The notes below the pieces were generated by a model. It was not told where the DNA came from and did not search any database. It was given only the letters and a program-made list of their open reading frames with translations. Shown one piece after another: positions 7,553-13,612 of a DNA stretch of 13,782 nucleotides (position 1 is the first letter of the stretch; the number at the start of each line of letters is the position of its first letter). The DNA comes from an uncultured Christensenella sp. (GTDB lineage Bacteria > Bacillota > Clostridia > Christensenellales > Borkfalkiaceae), in the NCBI GenBank assembly GCA_910586365.1, contig CAJUGP010000045.1:1-13782 (forward strand), in the 5' to 3' direction. The position numbers were made by a program, and so were the translations under genes.

Positions 7553-7563
7553 AGCGCTTGCAA
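7553..7563 (-). promoter_or_regulatory. Operator-like 11-mer shared with GH51 promoter
   Basis: TTGCAAGCGCT on the minus strand differs by one base from TTGCAAGCGTT at 4741-4731 in the arabinofuranosidase promoter. It is extended to the near-palindrome TGCAAGCGCTGCA. It lies about 50 bases upstream of the candidate -35 of the DUF4832 gene. A common LacI-type regulator of both surface glycan genes is possible but unproven. Confidence 0.35.
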
Positions 7564-7630
7564 CTCCTATCTCTTTGCCCATTTGATAATCAACCTACAT
7601 GTCGATGTCGATCCGTTGCAATGCCAACAT

Positions 7631-7801
7631 TTATTTTTGCGCGCAGTGGAAAATCAATCCGATCGTTCCCGGTCCGCAATGCGATCCGATAACGGGTCCT
7701 ACGGGCTGCACAACCACGTCGAGATCGCCGAACTGCTCTTTGAGCGACGCCGCGAAGTCGTCCGCCGCCTTTTCGTTATCAGCCTGCAAAATAAATACTT
7801 T
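7631..7801 (-). pseudogene. C-terminal part of degV beyond in-frame TAG
   Basis: Directly after the TAG at 7804-7802 the same frame continues for 56 codons to a TAA at 7633-7631. It reads KVFILQADNEKAADD at the start and GSHCGPGTIGLIF near the end. This is the standard DegV C-terminus, including the His of GSHCGPGT that closes the ligand pocket. With this part the protein would be 287 residues, the normal family length. The segment shows no decay beyond the single stop codon. Confidence 0.88.
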
Positions 7802-8494
7802 CTACTTATTTAATTCGCTGCCCTTTTCCGCCATGATCGCGCGCAGCTTGGAAAGCGCGTTCTTAAATCCTTTTACTTTCGCAAAATTAATAATCTTTCC
7901 CTCTTCGTCGAAACAAAGCATGGGCTTGATCCCGAGCAAATTGCCGACCACTTTGGAAACGCCCGAAACTCTTCCGCCGCGGTGCAGGTACGTTAAATCC
8001 TCTACCACGAAATAAGTCGCAACGTGTTCGATCAGTTCGTCGAGGTAGGCGTCAAGCTCGTCCATCGTAGCGCCCTTTTGATATTCGAGCGCGCCGTAAT
8101 ACACGACCATTCCCGCGCCGAGAGAAATCGTCTTGCTGTCCTTGTAACGAATCTCCCGTTCGGGATACTTTGCTTTGAGCTTGACGATCGCGCTTTTCAT
8201 CGCCTCGAACGTGCCGCTCATCTTGTGCGAAAACGTAATGTAATAAATATCTTCGCCCGCGGCAAGGAACGGCTCGAAATATTCGAGGTAATCGTACTCG
8301 TTGAGCGCCTGCGTTTTCGCTTCCGCGCCCTTTTTCATCTTATCGAAAAAACCCTTAAAATCGGTATTTTCGCCCATATCGTAATAGTACATCTCGCCGT
8401 CGATCGTATAGGGCATACGAATGACCTTCAACCCAAGTTCTTTCACGGTTTCGTGCCAAAGCTCACAGTTGGAATCGCAAAATAAACGATACAT
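7802..8494 (-). CDS. DegV (FakB-type) protein, cut short by amber codon
   Basis: Third gene of the fabK-fabZ-degV operon. AAGGAG precedes the ATG at 8494, only 18 bases after fabZ. The frame gives 230 residues up to TAG. It carries the N-terminal CDSNCEL segment, Thr61 (KTQA), Ser93 (MSGTFEA), the DSKTISLG motif (119-126), LHRGGRVSG (170-178) and LLGIKPML (186-193). The acyl-contacting His, at 272 if the TAG is read through, lies beyond the stop, so the truncated protein would lack part of its ligand pocket and its last strands. Linkage to fabK and fabZ supports fatty acid as ligand. The TAG may be a real nonsense mutation (one change from CAG Gln or AAG Lys), a sequencing error, or a readthrough site. 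It is a distant paralogue of the DegV at 4984. Confidence 0.88.
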   Translation of the reverse strand: MYRLFCDSNCELWHETVKELGLKVIRMPYTIDGEMYYYDMGENTDFKGFFDKMKKGAEAKTQALNEYDYLEYFEPFLAAGEDIYYITFSHKMSGTFEAMKSAIVKLKAKYPEREIRYKDSKTISLGAGMVVYYGALEYQKGATMDELDAYLDELIEHVATYFVVEDLTYLHRGGRVSGVSKVVGNLLGIKPMLCFDEEGKIINFAKVKGFKNALSKLRAIMAEKGSELNK

Positions 8495-8512
8495 AATCTC
8501 TCCTTTTTTCTT

Positions 8513-8932
8513 TTAATTTTTATCGACAAGCGCAAAGGAAAATTCTCCGCTTAAACAGAGTTTATCCCCCACGCGCCCTTCCGCTTTTATAAAATGAAAC
8601 GCGCCGAACGAACGCATATGCGCACAGGTAAATTTTACCGTATCGCCCGCAAACACGCTTTGTTTGAATTTTACGTTGTTCATGCCGGCATACAACGTCG
8701 CTTTCCCCTTTACTTTCTCCGCCATCAATAAGCAAGACGACTGCGCCGCCATTTCGCACAAAATGACGCCCGGAACGACGGGAGCGTCGGGAAAATGCCC
8801 TTGCAGAAAAAATTCGTCGCCGCGCACGTTGTATACGCCCGTCGCCGTGCCGTCTTCATTTTTATACGCTTCGTCCACAAGCAGCATCGGCTCGCGGTGC
8901 GGTAAAACCTCTTTGATCTCTTCTCTCGTCAT
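8513..8932 (-). CDS. fabZ: 3-hydroxyacyl-[acyl-carrier-protein] dehydratase FabZ
   Basis: It removes water from (3R)-hydroxyacyl-ACP to give trans-2-enoyl-ACP in type II fatty-acid elongation. At 139 residues it is a single hot-dog domain of the usual size. The family marks are LPHREPMLLVDE (10-21) and GHFPDAPVVPGVILCEMAAQ (45-64), with catalytic His46 and Glu60. I take the ATG at 8932, which overlaps the fabK TGA in an ATGA junction, rather than the GTG at 8947, because the conserved IKEVLPHR start then lies at the usual distance. Translation is probably coupled to fabK. The neighbours are the enoyl reductase upstream, making the substrate and product steps adjacent, and a DegV protein downstream. 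FabA-type isomerase activity is unlikely given its length and motif. Confidence 0.95.
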   Translation of the reverse strand: MTREEIKEVLPHREPMLLVDEAYKNEDGTATGVYNVRGDEFFLQGHFPDAPVVPGVILCEMAAQSSCLLMAEKVKGKATLYAGMNNVKFKQSVFAGDTVKFTCAHMRSFGAFHFIKAEGRVGDKLCLSGEFSFALVDKN

Positions 8933-9879
8933 CTCTTCACCAAACACGCCGCCGTTTGGAGCGTTTCTTCCGTTTGCCGCATGATTTCAAGCAAAATATC
9001 TTTACAAGACTGTTCTTCTTTGACTAACCCCGCTGCCTGTCCGCACAAAAAGGAACCGCGCTCCCAATCTCCCTCGCGCGCCGCCAAATACAGCGCGCCC
9101 GTGCCGAGTGCGCTGAGTTCCTCGTCGGAAACCGACGGATTTTTTTCCAACTCGGCATAGCGCTTGGTAAACGGACTTTTCAGCGCGCGCACGGGATGCC
9201 CGAGCCGCCTTCCGCCAACCGTCGTACCCGTGTCGTTCGCCTTTAATACCTTTTGCTTATATGTTTCGTGAATCGTGCATTCCTTCGCAACCAAAAAGCG
9301 CGTTCCGATCTGCACGCCCGCCGCGCCCAACATAAACGCAGCCGCCACGCCCCTTCCGTCCGCGATCCCGCCCGCCGCAATCACGGGTATCTTCACCGCG
9401 TCGACGATCTGCGGCACGAGCGGCATGGTATTGGCTTCCCCGATATGCCCGCCCGACTCGCCGCCTTCCGCCACGACCGCACACGCGCCCCGCTTTTCGA
9501 CCATCTGCGCCAACGCGACCGACGCCACGACGGGAATGACCTTGATCCCCGCCTGCGTCCATTTTTTCATATAGACAAGCGGATTGCCCGCGCCCGTCGT
9601 GAGAACAGGTACGCCTTCTTCGATCACGACGTCCGATACTTCTGACGCATACGGACTCATAAGCATCACGTTTACGCCGAAAGGCTTTTTCGTAAGCGAT
9701 TTCAATTTTCGGATTTCGGCGCGCAGCTGTTCGCCGTTCATATTCATTCCCGCAAGAATTCCGAGTCCGCCCGCTTCCGAAACCGCCGCCGCAAGACAGG
9801 CATCGGCAACCCATGCCATACCGCCCTGAAACACGGGATAATCGATCCCGAGCAAATCGCAAATCACGCTTTTAATCAT
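8929..9879 (-). CDS. fabK: Enoyl-[acyl-carrier-protein] reductase II FabK
   Basis: FMN-dependent reductase that saturates trans-2-enoyl-ACP with NAD(P)H, the final step of each elongation round; it replaces FabI in many Firmicutes. The 316-residue TIM-barrel protein belongs to the nitronate monooxygenase-like family. Visible sites are the N-terminal FQGGMAWVA (17-25), AEGGESGGHIG (137-147) with the probable catalytic His145, the phosphate-binding IAAGGIADGRG (167-177) and GAAGVQIGTRFL (185-196), and GQAAGLV (280-286). I take the ATG at 9879, six bases after the ribosome binding site GAGGTG; the GTG at 9888 lies within that site. It is the first gene of the operon, from a 12/12 consensus promoter. 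The link to fabZ favours FabK over a stand-alone nitronate monooxygenase. Confidence 0.95.
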   Translation of the reverse strand: MIKSVICDLLGIDYPVFQGGMAWVADACLAAAVSEAGGLGILAGMNMNGEQLRAEIRKLKSLTKKPFGVNVMLMSPYASEVSDVVIEEGVPVLTTGAGNPLVYMKKWTQAGIKVIPVVASVALAQMVEKRGACAVVAEGGESGGHIGEANTMPLVPQIVDAVKIPVIAAGGIADGRGVAAAFMLGAAGVQIGTRFLVAKECTIHETYKQKVLKANDTGTTVGGRRLGHPVRALKSPFTKRYAELEKNPSVSDEELSALGTGALYLAAREGDWERGSFLCGQAAGLVKEEQSCKDILLEIMRQTEETLQTAACLVKR

Positions 9880-9901
9880 AAACCGCACCTCGATCCGTCT
9901 T

Positions 9902-9929
9902 AAAAATTATAGTCGATTTACTAATTTTT
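9902..9929. repeat. Inverted repeat over the fab promoter
   Basis: AAAAATTA (9902-9909) and TAATTTTT (9922-9929) are exact inverse copies separated by 12 bases and coincide with the -10 box and most of the spacer. A dimeric repressor of fatty-acid synthesis could bind here. Because the arms are A+T only, chance is a real alternative. Confidence 0.5.
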
Positions 9930-9934
9930 GTCAA
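9906..9934 (-). promoter_or_regulatory. Consensus promoter of fabK-fabZ-degV operon
   Basis: TTGACA (9934-9929), exactly 17 bases, and TATAAT (9911-9906) on the minus strand: a full 12/12 sigma-A match about 27 bases above the fabK ATG. Such a strong promoter usually needs a repressor. A perfect 8-bp inverted repeat AAAAATTA (9902-9909) / TAATTTTT (9922-9929) spans the spacer and the -10 box and is the best operator candidate. Confidence 0.92.
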
Positions 9935-9981
9935 GAAAAAAACAATGAAAACTCAAAGCAAAACCTTTCATTTAACAAAAA

Positions 9982-10011
9982 GAAAAACGGCACAAAAACA
10001 TGCCGTTTTTC
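9982..10011 (-). terminator. Terminator downstream of tRNA-Leu
   Basis: An 11-bp perfect stem (9982-9992 with 10001-10011) with an 8-base loop and T-rich flanks follows the tRNA 3' CCA by only two bases. It would end the tRNA transcript and any readthrough from the rpiB operon before the fabK promoter. Confidence 0.92.
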
Positions 10012-10013
10012 GT

Positions 10014-10096
10014 TGGTGCGGATGAAGGGATTTGAACCCCCACGGTCGCCCACAGGAACCTGAAACCTGCGCGTCTGCCAGTTCCGCCACATCCGC
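10014..10096 (-). tRNA. tRNA-Leu (anticodon CAG)
   Basis: An 83-base cloverleaf. The acceptor stem is GCGGATG/CATCCGC, followed by A and an encoded CCA. The D arm is GCG/CGC with the GG pair in the loop. The anticodon loop TTCAGGT gives CAG, reading CUG. The variable arm is 11 bases (GG-GCGA-CC), short for a class II tRNA, and the T arm has the loop TTCAAAT. The anticodon stem CAGGT/TCCTG has a U-U mismatch at 31-39, and the T stem has two G-U pairs. It starts 11 bases after the S51 peptidase stop codon and is probably also served by the promoter inside that gene. Confidence 0.97.
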
Positions 10097-10107
10097 ATAT
10101 ATTCGGG

Positions 10108-10791
10108 TCAGAACTCCGTTTTCAAAAGTCCGCCCTTCGACGCATCGAGCCGATAAACCTTTCCGCCGCCCGAAATCGTTTTCACGGCTTCGCCGTTTAC
10201 GATCTCCAACGCCGCGTTGTTCTCCAAGCCCCACGCGCACCATTGATTATATACTAAAATTTTATCAAAGTCAACTGTTCTTTCGTTATAATGCGGAGAA
10301 ATTTTTCCTTTTATCCAACCCAATCCGCGATACATGGCATAATCGCCCTCGACAACCGAATCGGAATACATTTCCTCGAACCAACAGATCGCCCCTGCCG
10401 ACAGTCCGCAAAGAAACTTCCCCTTTTCATACGCTCCGCGCAACAGCTCTAACAGCCCCGTACGTTTCCATTCCCCGATCATAAATACGGTATCGCCGCC
10501 GCCGACGTAAAGGAAATCGGCTTTTTCGATTTTCTCCTGCCACTTTACAAGATCGGGTTCGCGGTTGCAAACAAGCAACACGTCGGTTTTGATCCCGAAC
10601 AGTCCCGTGTAAATCTTATGAAACGTATTGTAATACGGCATGCAGTCATGGCTGGCGGTGGGAAGAAACAATCCGCAAGCACGTTTTTCCCCCGCGATAT
10701 TTTTCGCCTCGGCAGCGATATATTCATCGATTTTCAGCGTTTCGCGCGTTTTCAGTTCGCCGCCGCCGATCGCAAGGATTCTCGTCTGCAT
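10108..10791 (-). CDS. Peptidase S51 family (dipeptidase E-like)
   Basis: The family holds serine peptidases such as dipeptidase E, which splits Asp-X dipeptides, and cyanophycinases. The product has 227 residues, the usual size for PepE. Family marks are AIGGGELKT (7-15), YVGGGDTVFM (95-104), the nucleophile Ser131 in the elbow GLSAGAICWF, and ISPHYNER (164-171) with the probable catalytic His167. There is no signal peptide, so it acts in the cytoplasm. Its ATG overlaps the TAA of the P-II-like gene by one base (TAATG), so translation is coupled, and it is the last protein gene of the operon. Codons about 173-182 also form a near-perfect promoter that reads towards the tRNA. Specificity cannot be told from sequence; a link to nitrogen use is an inference from the P-II-like neighbour. 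Confidence 0.88.
   Translation of the reverse strand: MQTRILAIGGGELKTRETLKIDEYIAAEAKNIAGEKRACGLFLPTASHDCMPYYNTFHKIYTGLFGIKTDVLLVCNREPDLVKWQEKIEKADFLYVGGGDTVFMIGEWKRTGLLELLRGAYEKGKFLCGLSAGAICWFEEMYSDSVVEGDYAMYRGLGWIKGKISPHYNERTVDFDKILVYNQWCAWGLENNAALEIVNGEAVKTISGGGKVYRLDASKGGLLKTEF
10246..10274 (-). promoter_or_regulatory. Promoter inside S51 peptidase gene, reading to tRNA-Leu
   Basis: TTGACT (10274-10269), 17 bases, TATAAT (10251-10246) on the minus strand: 11 of 12 consensus bases. It lies wholly inside the peptidase coding region, where it encodes VDFDKILVYN. Transcription would start near 10239 and reach the tRNA at 10096 after a leader of about 140 bases. It would give the tRNA an expression level independent of the upstream operon. 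Confidence 0.7.
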
Positions 10792-11609
10792 TACTTCTTT
10801 TCTTCCTCTTGCGTTTCTTCCTCGTCCGCGGCGGAAATGCCCGCCGTCTTGTCGACGGGGAGCGAAAAAATCACGCCGCCCGCCTCGGATTTCACGCCGA
10901 CGCGCACCGAAAGCGCTTCCATGATCGCCATCGCGCTTTCTTTTTTTACGAGAATAAGCAGAATCTCCTGCTCGACCGCAAGCGAAATCCCGATAAACTG
11001 CTCGGCTTTTTTATTATCCAAACTGCGCGAACGCACGATCGTTCCGCCTGCCGCTCCCGCGGCGCGCGCGGCGTTCATCGCCTCGTCCACGTGCCCCGCC
11101 GAAACGATTGCCACGATCAAACTGTATTTCCGCGTGTCTGCGTTCATGATTTTACTCCCGTCCGTATTTTTATTTGTCGCGGCGTTTGTGATGCCGTTTG
11201 CCACGATCTCCGAAATTCCCGTTAAAGGAACGGTGAACGAAATGCCCCTGCCCACAAGATAGAGCGCCATTTGCGAGCGGATCTCGCGCATGATCGCCTC
11301 TTCGTCGCTTTCGGGGAAGAGCGACAGCACGACGGCTTTTTCGGTTTCGCCGATCCCCAAATAATCAAGCACGGTGGAACGCGCCGTGCCCGTTCCCGAA
11401 AACACCGCGGCGAGCGCGACCGATACGTCGTCGAGAATGCCTTTGAGCTTCTGTTCGTCGTTTTGGTTGACGATACTTACAAGTAGCTTGGCGCGGTTGA
11501 CGGGCGTCTGTTTTTTGGTCGCCTTTTCGACCTTTTTGCGAATATTCCCGCTTAACTTATCTTTCGCTTCCCGCAAATCTTTTTTCGCCTGCACGATTTT
11601 TTCCGCCAT
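10791..11609 (-). CDS. Tandem P-II-like regulatory protein paired with DUF1538
   Basis: It is probably a cytosolic sensor that controls the adjacent DUF1538 transporter by binding a small ligand. The 272 residues hold a charged, possibly coiled N-terminus (1-40), a first P-II/ferredoxin-like domain (about 40-145, starting KLLVSIVNQND) and a second (about 160-255). The second carries AARAAGAAGGTIVRSRS (180-196), close to the AARAAGAAGGT-type segment of P-II proteins, and ends in GGVIFSLPV. The T-loop tyrosine of GlnB is not evident, so uridylylation is unlikely. A Glu-rich tail closes the protein. I take the ATG at 11609, which overlaps the transporter stop codon (TGATG) and has GAGGTGG about six bases before it; a TTG at 11612 is the alternative. 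The ligand is unknown. Confidence 0.85.
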   Translation of the reverse strand: MAEKIVQAKKDLREAKDKLSGNIRKKVEKATKKQTPVNRAKLLVSIVNQNDEQKLKGILDDVSVALAAVFSGTGTARSTVLDYLGIGETEKAVVLSLFPESDEEAIMREIRSQMALYLVGRGISFTVPLTGISEIVANGITNAATNKNTDGSKIMNADTRKYSLIVAIVSAGHVDEAMNAARAAGAAGGTIVRSRSLDNKKAEQFIGISLAVEQEILLILVKKESAMAIMEALSVRVGVKSEAGGVIFSLPVDKTAGISAADEEETQEEEKK

Positions 11610-13129
11610 CAATCCACCTCGTACTCGATAATTCTTTCCTCGACCGAAAAGAAATTGCGTTTGATTTTGCGCGTCTTATGCTGATAGACGATGCCGAGAA
11701 TCTGAATAGAAATGAGCGGCGCAAGCGCGACGAACGCTACGCACCCGAACGCCTGCGTCATGATCGCCTGCGCGTCGATCACGCTGCACGCGCCGATCGC
11801 CATGGGCAGCACGAAAGAAGATACCATCGCCCCGCTCGCAACGCCGCCCGAGTCGAACGCGATACCCGTGAAAATGGGCGGCGTAAAAAAGGTAAGCACA
11901 AGCGCGACGACGTAACCGGGGATCAAAAACCACATGATGTTGACGCCCGTTAAAATGCGCGTCATCGCCAGCCCGATCGCAAGACACACGCCGATGCAAA
12001 GACCGTGCTTCATGGCTTTGGACGTGATCGCCCCCGCCGACATCTTTTCCACTTGTTTGTTGAGCACGTGCACGGCAGGCTCCGCCGCCACGACGAAATA
12101 ACCGATGATCATTCCGACGGGAATGAGCAGCCAACCGCCCCATTTTTGTGCGAGCAATTCGCCGATCAGCCTGCCGACGGGCATAAACCCGACGTTCGCG
12201 CCCGTTAAAAAAAGCAGAAGCCCCACGAACGTATAGGCAAAGCCGATAAAAATACGCACGACTTGCCGCTTATGGAAACTGCGCGTGAACAGCTGAAAGA
12301 GCAGAAAAAATACGATAATGGGCGCGATCGCAATCGCAATTTCCTTTATGTATTTGACAAGACCGCGGTCGGGCGAAAGATAAATCAGCAGTACGTTCTG
12401 CGTATCCGTGACCTCGGGGAGTGCCTCGATCGGATAATCGACGTGCCCGATCTTGAAGATCACGCCGAGCACGAGCACCGCGACGACGGGTCCCACGCTG
12501 GAAAGCGCGACCAAACCGAAGGAGTCGTCCTGTCCTTTTTTGTCGCTGCGGATCGACGCGACACCGATACCGAGCGAAAGGATAAACGGTACGGTCATCG
12601 GTCCCGTGGTCACGCCGCCCGCATCGAAAGAAACCGCCCAAAACTCGGGCGAAACGAAAATACTGACGATAAACGCCGCGACGTAGAACAATATCAACAG
12701 GATCGACAGCCGAATGCGAAACACGATACGCAGCATGGCGATCGTGAGAAAGACGCCCACGCCCACCGCGACGGTGATAATAAACAAATAGTTTTTGACC
12801 GAAGCGACTTGCTCGGCAAGAATGGTTAAATCGGGTTCGGCGATCGTGACGATGATCCCGATCACGAACGAAAGCAGCGCGATGAGCCAGACCTTGCGCG
12901 AACGCGTCATCGCCTGACCGATTTTTTCACCGATGACGAGCATCGACATATCCGCGCCCTGCGTAAAACAGCCCATGCCGAGAATGAGCATGACGACGCC
13001 CACGGTAAAAAGCGCCCACATGCCCGTATCGAGGGGCGTGAGCGTGACGCTCAGCAATACGATGATGAGCGCGATCGGCAAAATGGACGTAAGCGATTCG
13101 ATTATTTTGTCCTTTAACGCCTTGGTCAT
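11609..13129 (-). CDS. Double DUF1538 membrane transporter (UmpA-UmpB fusion)
   Basis: A 506-residue integral membrane protein with about 12 hydrophobic segments, made of two homologous halves. FDAGGVTTG (168-176) recurs as FDSGGVASG (425-433), and AEPDLTILAEQV (97-108) recurs as AEPAVHVLNKQV (349-360). GMGCFTQGADMSMLVIGEKIG (51-71) pairs with a related GANVGFMPVGRLIGE (310-324). This is two DUF1538 domains in one chain. In Halomonas, DUF1538 proteins UmpA and UmpB together were reported, as I recall, to act as a Na+(Li+,K+)/H+ antiporter; here both halves are fused. Asp and Glu in the repeated motifs within membrane segments would suit cation coupling. AAAGGAT precedes the ATG, 13 bases after rpiB. 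The coupled P-II-like gene is its likely regulator. The substrate is inferred, not shown. Confidence 0.88.
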   Translation of the reverse strand: MTKALKDKIIESLTSILPIALIIVLLSVTLTPLDTGMWALFTVGVVMLILGMGCFTQGADMSMLVIGEKIGQAMTRSRKVWLIALLSFVIGIIVTIAEPDLTILAEQVASVKNYLFIITVAVGVGVFLTIAMLRIVFRIRLSILLILFYVAAFIVSIFVSPEFWAVSFDAGGVTTGPMTVPFILSLGIGVASIRSDKKGQDDSFGLVALSSVGPVVAVLVLGVIFKIGHVDYPIEALPEVTDTQNVLLIYLSPDRGLVKYIKEIAIAIAPIIVFFLLFQLFTRSFHKRQVVRIFIGFAYTFVGLLLFLTGANVGFMPVGRLIGELLAQKWGGWLLIPVGMIIGYFVVAAEPAVHVLNKQVEKMSAGAITSKAMKHGLCIGVCLAIGLAMTRILTGVNIMWFLIPGYVVALVLTFFTPPIFTGIAFDSGGVASGAMVSSFVLPMAIGACSVIDAQAIMTQAFGCVAFVALAPLISIQILGIVYQHKTRKIKRNFFSVEERIIEYEVD

Positions 13130-13142
13130 CTTCTATCCTTTC

Positions 13143-13595
13143 TTATCTCGAATATTTCTTCTCGATCTGTGCAAGTTTCGCAATTCTGCGCTTGTGGTTC
13201 TCGCCCTGCGAAAAGGGTGTTTCCAAAAATACGCGCACGATTTCGAGCGCTAAATTCACGCCGACGTATCCTCCGCCCATCGCCAACGCGTTCGCGTCGT
13301 TATGCTCGCGCGTCATACGCGCGGAAAGCGGCTCGCTGCAAAGCGCGCAGCGCACCCCCGGCACTTTGTTGGCGGCGATCGAAACGCCGATGCCCGTCGT
13401 GCATACGAAAATGCCGCGGTCGCATGCTCCGCTTGCCACGGCTTCCGCCGCGGACAGCGCAAAATCGGGATAATCGCACGAATCGGCGCACGTCGTCCCG
13501 TAATCCATCATTTCGTAACCGTTGTCTTTCAAATATTTGCAGACGGCGTTTTTCAGCGTTAAGCCGCCGTGATCGCAGCAAACAGCGATTTTCAT
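13143..13595 (-). CDS. rpiB: Ribose-5-phosphate isomerase B
   Basis: It interconverts ribose 5-phosphate and ribulose 5-phosphate in the pentose phosphate pathway. At 150 residues it is a typical RpiB/LacAB-family protein. Landmarks are the N-terminal CCDHGG (6-11, with His9), the catalytic Cys65 in FVCTTGIGVSIAANK (63-77), and the phosphate-contact segment REHNDANALAMGGG (96-109) with His98. The usual CGTGIG reads CTTGIG here, a mild change at the active-site loop. The start ATG at 13595 has AAAGGAG eight bases upstream and follows the phosphatase stop codon by 17 bases. The pairing of a low-molecular-weight phosphatase with rpiB matches the ywlE-ywlF order of Bacillus. A galactose-6-phosphate isomerase subunit is less likely because no partner subunit lies next to it. 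Confidence 0.95.
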   Translation of the reverse strand: MKIAVCCDHGGLTLKNAVCKYLKDNGYEMMDYGTTCADSCDYPDFALSAAEAVASGACDRGIFVCTTGIGVSIAANKVPGVRCALCSEPLSARMTREHNDANALAMGGGYVGVNLALEIVRVFLETPFSQGENHKRRIAKLAQIEKKYSR

Positions 13596-13612
13596 ATTAT
13601 ATTCTCCTTTCC

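Noticed and set aside
7382..7582. Minus-strand frame of 66 residues starting MGKEIGVASAALNY
   Set aside because: It has no convincing ribosome binding site, crosses the DUF4832 promoter and start, and resembles no family I know. The part before the promoter could be a gene remnant, but I cannot support it.
7802..7804. Alternative genetic code with TAG as sense codon
   Set aside because: The GH51 gene ends at TAG with a terminator shortly after it, and the other genes use TAA or TGA normally; a single internal TAG does not support recoding.
9912..9928. TTAGTA in the fabK promoter spacer as a FapR site
   Set aside because: Only one half-site resembles the FapR site I remember; the second arm does not match, so I list only the perfect A+T-rich inverted repeat.
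10014..10096. tRNA-Leu as the attachment site of an integrated element
   Set aside because: No integrase gene is near, no repeat of the tRNA 3' end was seen in the window, and the flanks are ordinary core genes.
9968..10243. Minus-strand frame of 91 residues with VAELADAQVSGSCGRPWGFKS
   Set aside because: This is the well-known false protein obtained by translating a tRNA-Leu gene; the frame also overlaps the terminator and the peptidase gene.
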